Source: Verrucomicrobiales bacterium
GTDB taxonomy: Bacteria > Verrucomicrobiota > Verrucomicrobiia > Limisphaerales > UBA1100
NCBI GenBank assembly: GCA_002718935.1
Contig: PBFV01000044.1
Location: forward strand, 4,207 to 23,058
Direction of reading: 5' to 3'
DNA length: 18,852 nucleotides
Shown piece by piece: positions 15,350-18,852 of the stretch (position 1 is the stretch's first letter; each line of letters opens with the position of its first letter). A program made the position numbers and the translations under genes. Below the pieces are notes generated by a model. It worked only from the letters and a program-made list of their open reading frames with translations, searched no databases and was not told the DNA's origin.

Positions 15350-16702
15350 TTACTTAACCGATTTGCGGATACAATAGATGCGGGCATCCGTGCGAATCAG
15401 CAATCGATCACCGACCAACGCTGGTGTTGCCATACAAATGCCTTCTTTATCAGTCAGACGATTTTGGCTCAGCAACTTGAATTCACGTCCCGCTTGCAAC
15501 ACATGTGTTACGGAATTTTCATCTAGAAAAAAGATTTTACCGTTGTAGGCCCAAGGCGAACTGGTGAAGGCGCCGCCGCGCGCCACCAAGCGCTCAGGCC
15601 CAAAAACTGGCTTGCCAGACTTCGCCTCAAAACACGAAACCAAACCGCGATCGAGCAGCACATAAAGCAAATCACCATAAATAATAGTGGAGGGGTTGTA
15701 AGGCCCAGCCCGGCGTTGGCACCAGGCAATGTGGGCGTTGCTGTCCTGATCGGACTGCAACGAAATATCACCCTTAGCGCCCGGTCGGATGGCAAAGATC
15801 GGCTTTTTGCGATCACCGACATAACCAGAGGTGATGTACAACAGGTCAAATTTCGCATACGGCGTAGCAATGGTAATTGAAGAACTGCCTCCAAACTGGT
15901 AGAGCAACTTGCCGTCAAGGTCGTACGAGCGGTTCTTTCGTGTACCCGGGGTAACGATTTCCGTCCGCAGCTTATTTTTCCAAATGAAAGGAGTAGACCA
16001 ATTGCTCTTCTCGCCATCCCGTTCCGTGCGCCAAATTTGCTTACCGGTCTTGGCATCCAAAGCCACTAGGAAAGATTGCTCCTCGTTGTCATTTACAATG
16101 TACAGTCGCCCATCGTGCAGAACCGGTGATGCAGCCAATCCCCAGCCGTAGCGTGTTTTCACCGCCGGCCATTCTTTTTTCCAAAGCAATTTGCCGGCCA
16201 TGTCATAGCAGAACAATCCATGATTACCGAAATACGCGAAAACGCGCTTTCCGTCTGTGATCGGCGTCTCAGAAGCGTAGCTGTTCTTGATATGAATGTT
16301 CTCACGTGGCTTACCCACCAGTGGCGTACGCTCCCACAACACCTTGCCCGTCTCGAGTTCAAGGCAGATTACTTTCCAGTGATGCGTACCCTTCGGGGGC
16401 TGATAACGATTACCACCAAAGTACAGACCCTTTTTCGCCACCCACTGCTCACCATCAGTAGACACAGTAGTAACAAAAACCTGCTCTCCCCAAACCACTG
16501 GCGACGACCAGCCGCGCCCGGGCAAATCGCGGGCCCACTCTACATTCTTTGTGGCGCTCCACTCATCGGGTAAATTCTTATTTTCTGAGACCCCCATTGC
16601 GCCAGCCCCGCGAAACTCGGGCCAATTTTCCGCGGCATTGGCAGCGGTAATTAGAATCGTGGCGCCAAAAATAAACCGTACCATGTAAATTGCGTTTTTC
16701 AT
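15350..16702 (-). CDS. exported PQQ-like (BamB-like) beta-propeller protein
   Basis: The 450-residue protein has a signal peptide (MKNAIYMVRFIFGATILITAANA) followed by ENWPEFRGAGAMGVSENKNLP, the standard N-terminus of this family. Blade motifs occur throughout: VICLELETGKVLWERT, FCYDMAGKLLWKKEW, LVALDAKTGKQIWRTE, SYDLDGKLLYQFGG and SCFEAKSGKPVFG. No PQQ or metal active site is visible, so the protein may be a scaffold or binding protein. The frame extends to a TTG at 16714, but the ATG at 16700-16702 begins the signal peptide and was chosen. A weak GGAAAA lies upstream. The start lies 20 bases after the copper monooxygenase stop codon, so the two are probably cotranscribed and may act together outside the cytoplasm. 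Confidence 0.88.
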   Translation of the reverse strand: MKNAIYMVRFIFGATILITAANAAENWPEFRGAGAMGVSENKNLPDEWSATKNVEWARDLPGRGWSSPVVWGEQVFVTTVSTDGEQWVAKKGLYFGGNRYQPPKGTHHWKVICLELETGKVLWERTPLVGKPRENIHIKNSYASETPITDGKRVFAYFGNHGLFCYDMAGKLLWKKEWPAVKTRYGWGLAASPVLHDGRLYIVNDNEEQSFLVALDAKTGKQIWRTERDGEKSNWSTPFIWKNKLRTEIVTPGTRKNRSYDLDGKLLYQFGGSSSITIATPYAKFDLLYITSGYVGDRKKPIFAIRPGAKGDISLQSDQDSNAHIAWCQRRAGPYNPSTIIYGDLLYVLLDRGLVSCFEAKSGKPVFGPERLVARGGAFTSSPWAYNGKIFFLDENSVTHVLQAGREFKLLSQNRLTDKEGICMATPALVGDRLLIRTDARIYCIRKSVK

Positions 16703-16722
16703 GATGTTTTCCAAACAGAAAA

Positions 16723-18234
16723 TTAATTACCTAAACGGGACAAAGCCTTTTGCAGCTCCTCCCGGCTCAGTTGCCCGTCGGCATTACTGTCAATGCGCTC
16801 AAAGCGGTTACTCAACCAGCGCGGAACTTCAGCCCGACTGACCTTGCCGTCGCCATTGCGATCTGAGCGCATCGCAGCATCCAAGATTCGCGCACCCAAA
16901 CCGCCCTCCCGCTGCAATGCGCGCGCCACTGAATGATCACGCGCGTGCTGCCGCATGGCGGTGTTCAAAGATCCGATTTCCTGTGCGCGTTTCGGTTTCA
17001 CCATTAATGACAAGCTCCCCATTTCGTCGGTAGACTGCAACCCCCACCGCACTCGCTTTGGCGGATTAGACGGATTGTTTGGGTTTTCTGCCGAATTATC
17101 CCAGACCACCTTGGTATCAATCCGAGTTCCTTTAGGCAGTGAAACAAAATCCTCGTAATGATACTGCTCCTGCCAGGAAAAATCCCAGTCCTTAATCCAG
17201 ATCAACTCGCGGGTTTTTCCGTCAGGCAAGTTGGCCGTCATTTTTAACTCTTTTCCGAGGTAATGGGCGTGCGCGCTTACTCCGAATGCCTCTACATCAA
17301 TCGGAAGTGTAAATGTATCATTCACCGTGTAATCTTTTTTGCCAGCAGGGATGTCCACACGCGACAGGGCGCCAAAAGATGGTGGCATTTGAATGTCGGT
17401 AAAGGTGTTTTCGGGTGCCTTATCCGTAAAATACAAACCAACCGTGGACACTTCCTTTTCCGCTTTTCCGGACAAATGGAAGTGCATGTCCATCACTAGG
17501 TCTGAGTCTTTGGGCAAACGATAGGCAAGACCTTCTGGCAAAAATCGCGCCGTGCCTCCTACAGCCCACCCTCCAAGGCTGGTGGCTCCTCGGCCATCTT
17601 GACGGCCCATACCAGTAAAGCCTGGTGTTTCACTGCGTTCATCCAAACGCCGGGCCCGCCCGGTAGTGTCGTACCGGAAAAGCGAATGGTGTACCACGCT
17701 GGGTGCCCCAGGACGAAACTCCATCGCCTTCAACCATTTGTTTTCTGGTAGATTCAGCGGAACCACAAAGCTCCGGTAAATATCACGCCCTTCAGCCGGC
17801 ACCGTGTAAGCCTCATCCATTTTCACAACCAAATCCGGTTTTCCGAGTTGCCAACCCAGGGTAAACTTAGGCAATGCAGGCAACTTTTTCGGATCACCCT
17901 CCGACGCCCCCGTCTTGACCCATTGAGCAATCAAGTCAATCTGCTTTTCTGTAAGACGACGTTCATCCTTGAATTTATAATCCGCCGAATGTGCGTGCCA
18001 CGGCGGCATGTAGCGACTCTCGGTCACGCGGGCAATCAGCCGCGCGCGCTTGGCTACCTCCGCGTAAGTGGTAAACGCAAACGGCCCTCCCTCACCCTTG
18101 CGATGACAGGTGGTGCAGTTGTTGAAAATAATTGGCGCGATGTGTTCAGTGAAAGTAACTGGCTTTTTTTCCACAGCCCCTAAACCACTTGAGCCAAAAA
18201 TAAGAGCGCCTAAAATCAATGTATCTTTGTTCAT
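16723..18234 (-). CDS. cytochrome c-copper type II monooxygenase-EF-hand fusion protein
   Basis: The 503-residue exported protein has a signal-like N-terminus (TLILGALIFGSSGLGA). A small cytochrome c domain follows, with C40-T-T-C43-H44 and probable axial M76 in RYMPPWHA. Residues about 130-415 resemble peptidylglycine/dopamine-type copper monooxygenases. Cu-H ligand candidates are H182, H183 (VVHHSLFRYD) and H251 or H253 (MDMHFHL). Cu-M candidates are H322, H324 (AHAHYLG) and M405 in STDEMGS. The C-terminus carries two EF-hand loops, DRNGDGKVSRAE (458-469) and DSNADGQLSREE (482-493). The family hydroxylates C-H bonds with O2 and an electron donor; here heme in the same chain could deliver the electrons. 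The substrate is unknown. The gene lies between two propeller genes with short gaps of 43 and 20 bases, suggesting one transcription unit. Confidence 0.87.
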   Translation of the reverse strand: MNKDTLILGALIFGSSGLGAVEKKPVTFTEHIAPIIFNNCTTCHRKGEGGPFAFTTYAEVAKRARLIARVTESRYMPPWHAHSADYKFKDERRLTEKQIDLIAQWVKTGASEGDPKKLPALPKFTLGWQLGKPDLVVKMDEAYTVPAEGRDIYRSFVVPLNLPENKWLKAMEFRPGAPSVVHHSLFRYDTTGRARRLDERSETPGFTGMGRQDGRGATSLGGWAVGGTARFLPEGLAYRLPKDSDLVMDMHFHLSGKAEKEVSTVGLYFTDKAPENTFTDIQMPPSFGALSRVDIPAGKKDYTVNDTFTLPIDVEAFGVSAHAHYLGKELKMTANLPDGKTRELIWIKDWDFSWQEQYHYEDFVSLPKGTRIDTKVVWDNSAENPNNPSNPPKRVRWGLQSTDEMGSLSLMVKPKRAQEIGSLNTAMRQHARDHSVARALQREGGLGARILDAAMRSDRNGDGKVSRAEVPRWLSNRFERIDSNADGQLSREELQKALSRLGN

Positions 18235-18277
18235 AACAACTCTATCTGAAGGACGTCAACAATTCTAATGCGTTACA

Positions 18278-18852
18278 TCAGCGAGATTTCTTTTCGGAAA
18301 TACACCAAAGAGCCTGATAGGTCCGGATAAAAATTTCGCCATTGGAAAAGGCCATCGAAGACTGGGTCATTTCGCCCAAGGCATTGACTCCGAGTAATTG
18401 ATATCGCGGTGAAGCGCGCAATACAAAGGTGTCACCAGACTGGTTGATCGCGTAAAGCTTATCACCCGCTGCCACCATGGATGACCACGACTTGCCATTG
18501 CCGCCCGGGCCTCGCAAACGTTCCTCCCAAATCACCTTACCAGCCTTGGCCTCGATGCATTGCGCCACGCCGTCTTCATTCAGAATGTAAACATGCCCGT
18601 TCACCAAGACACCTGAACCGATGCGCTGTTTCTCGCGAGGCCGCGTCCAAAGCCGATGCGTGGCCGTTACGTCACCTTTTCCGCCGGCTCGCACACCCAT
18701 GGCCGTGCCCCGAAAGCCTCCCATGGCCACCACGATGCCGTCATCGTAAATCGGCGATGTGTACACGAGCGGATTGAGCCCCCGACAGGCCCAAACCGAA
18801 CGACCCGTTAATGGTTCAAAAGCCACAACGCGATTAGGATAACTCATTAGCA
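18278..18852 (-). CDS. PQQ-like beta-propeller protein, 3' part
   Basis: The frame is open through the right edge of the window, so the N-terminus and any signal peptide are missing; about 191 residues are visible. Blade motifs include RVVAFEPLTGRSVWACRG, AQCIEAKAGKVIWEERL and VLRASPRYQLLG, and the end reads ALWCISEKKSR. The Met at 18847 is probably internal, since it falls within a blade repeat and has no signal sequence after it. The copper monooxygenase gene begins 43 bases downstream in the same direction. The protein is likely exported like its relatives, but this cannot be checked here. Confidence 0.85.
   Translation of the reverse strand, partial: LMSYPNRVVAFEPLTGRSVWACRGLNPLVYTSPIYDDGIVVAMGGFRGTAMGVRAGGKGDVTATHRLWTRPREKQRIGSGVLVNGHVYILNEDGVAQCIEAKAGKVIWEERLRGPGGNGKSWSSMVAAGDKLYAINQSGDTFVLRASPRYQLLGVNALGEMTQSSMAFSNGEIFIRTYQALWCISEKKSR

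Noticed and set aside
18232..18259. TTGACG element as a promoter for the copper monooxygenase
   Set aside because: With a 17-base spacer the -10 would fall on the start codon itself; readthrough from the upstream propeller gene is simpler.
1..18852. CRISPR arrays, insertion sequences, integrases, toxin-antitoxin or phage-defence genes
   Set aside because: No regularly spaced direct repeats, terminal inverted repeats, or transposase, nuclease or defence motifs were seen; the genes are metabolic and transport genes.

Overview
The window most likely comes from a marine or freshwater Verrucomicrobiota bacterium; a planctomycete is the next possibility. The evidence is a 1003-residue protein of the 'Pirellula/Verrucomicrobium type' (propeller, HEAT-like repeats, C-terminal heme domain), an LL-diaminopimelate aminotransferase as used for lysine and peptidoglycan synthesis in the PVC superphylum, several exported PQQ-like beta-propeller proteins, a large two-domain acetylxylan-esterase-like hydrolase, and a copper monooxygenase fused to cytochrome c and EF-hands. 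There are almost no Shine-Dalgarno sequences. No tRNA, rRNA, CRISPR, insertion sequence or phage gene is visible, and no non-coding stretch exceeds about 110 bases.

Layout, 1-6.3 kb (+ strand): the 3' end of a DUF368/PopT-type polyprenyl-phosphate transporter, a CNT nucleoside transporter, the large heme-binding propeller protein, and dapL. Next, a minus-strand propeller protein (6259-7809) meets dapL tail to tail. It shares a short divergent promoter region with a plus-strand operon (7919-11655): a GntP-type permease, an HpcH/HpaI aldolase and an exported D-aminoacylase-type amidohydrolase. These three genes abut or overlap, which suggests one catabolic pathway for an organic acid or an N-acylated compound.

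11.66-18.85 kb (- strand): the two-domain alpha/beta hydrolase (meeting the amidohydrolase tail to tail with no gap), a Tat-exported GH32/GH43-like five-bladed propeller protein, a PQQ-like propeller protein, a cytochrome c-copper monooxygenase-EF-hand fusion, and the end of another propeller protein. The last three are closely spaced and probably one transcription unit. All the intact minus-strand products carry export signals, pointing to breakdown or oxidation of external organic matter.

Two features lie outside the gene list. First, good sigma70-like promoters sit so close to the start codons that at least six transcripts would have leaders of zero to about eight bases (15 for one gene if its alternative start is used). 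Second, about 60 bases holding the promoter and first codons of the esterase gene recur as a decayed copy upstream of the GH-like gene, where the copied reading frame stops after 11 codons. This looks like a scar of gene duplication and loss.
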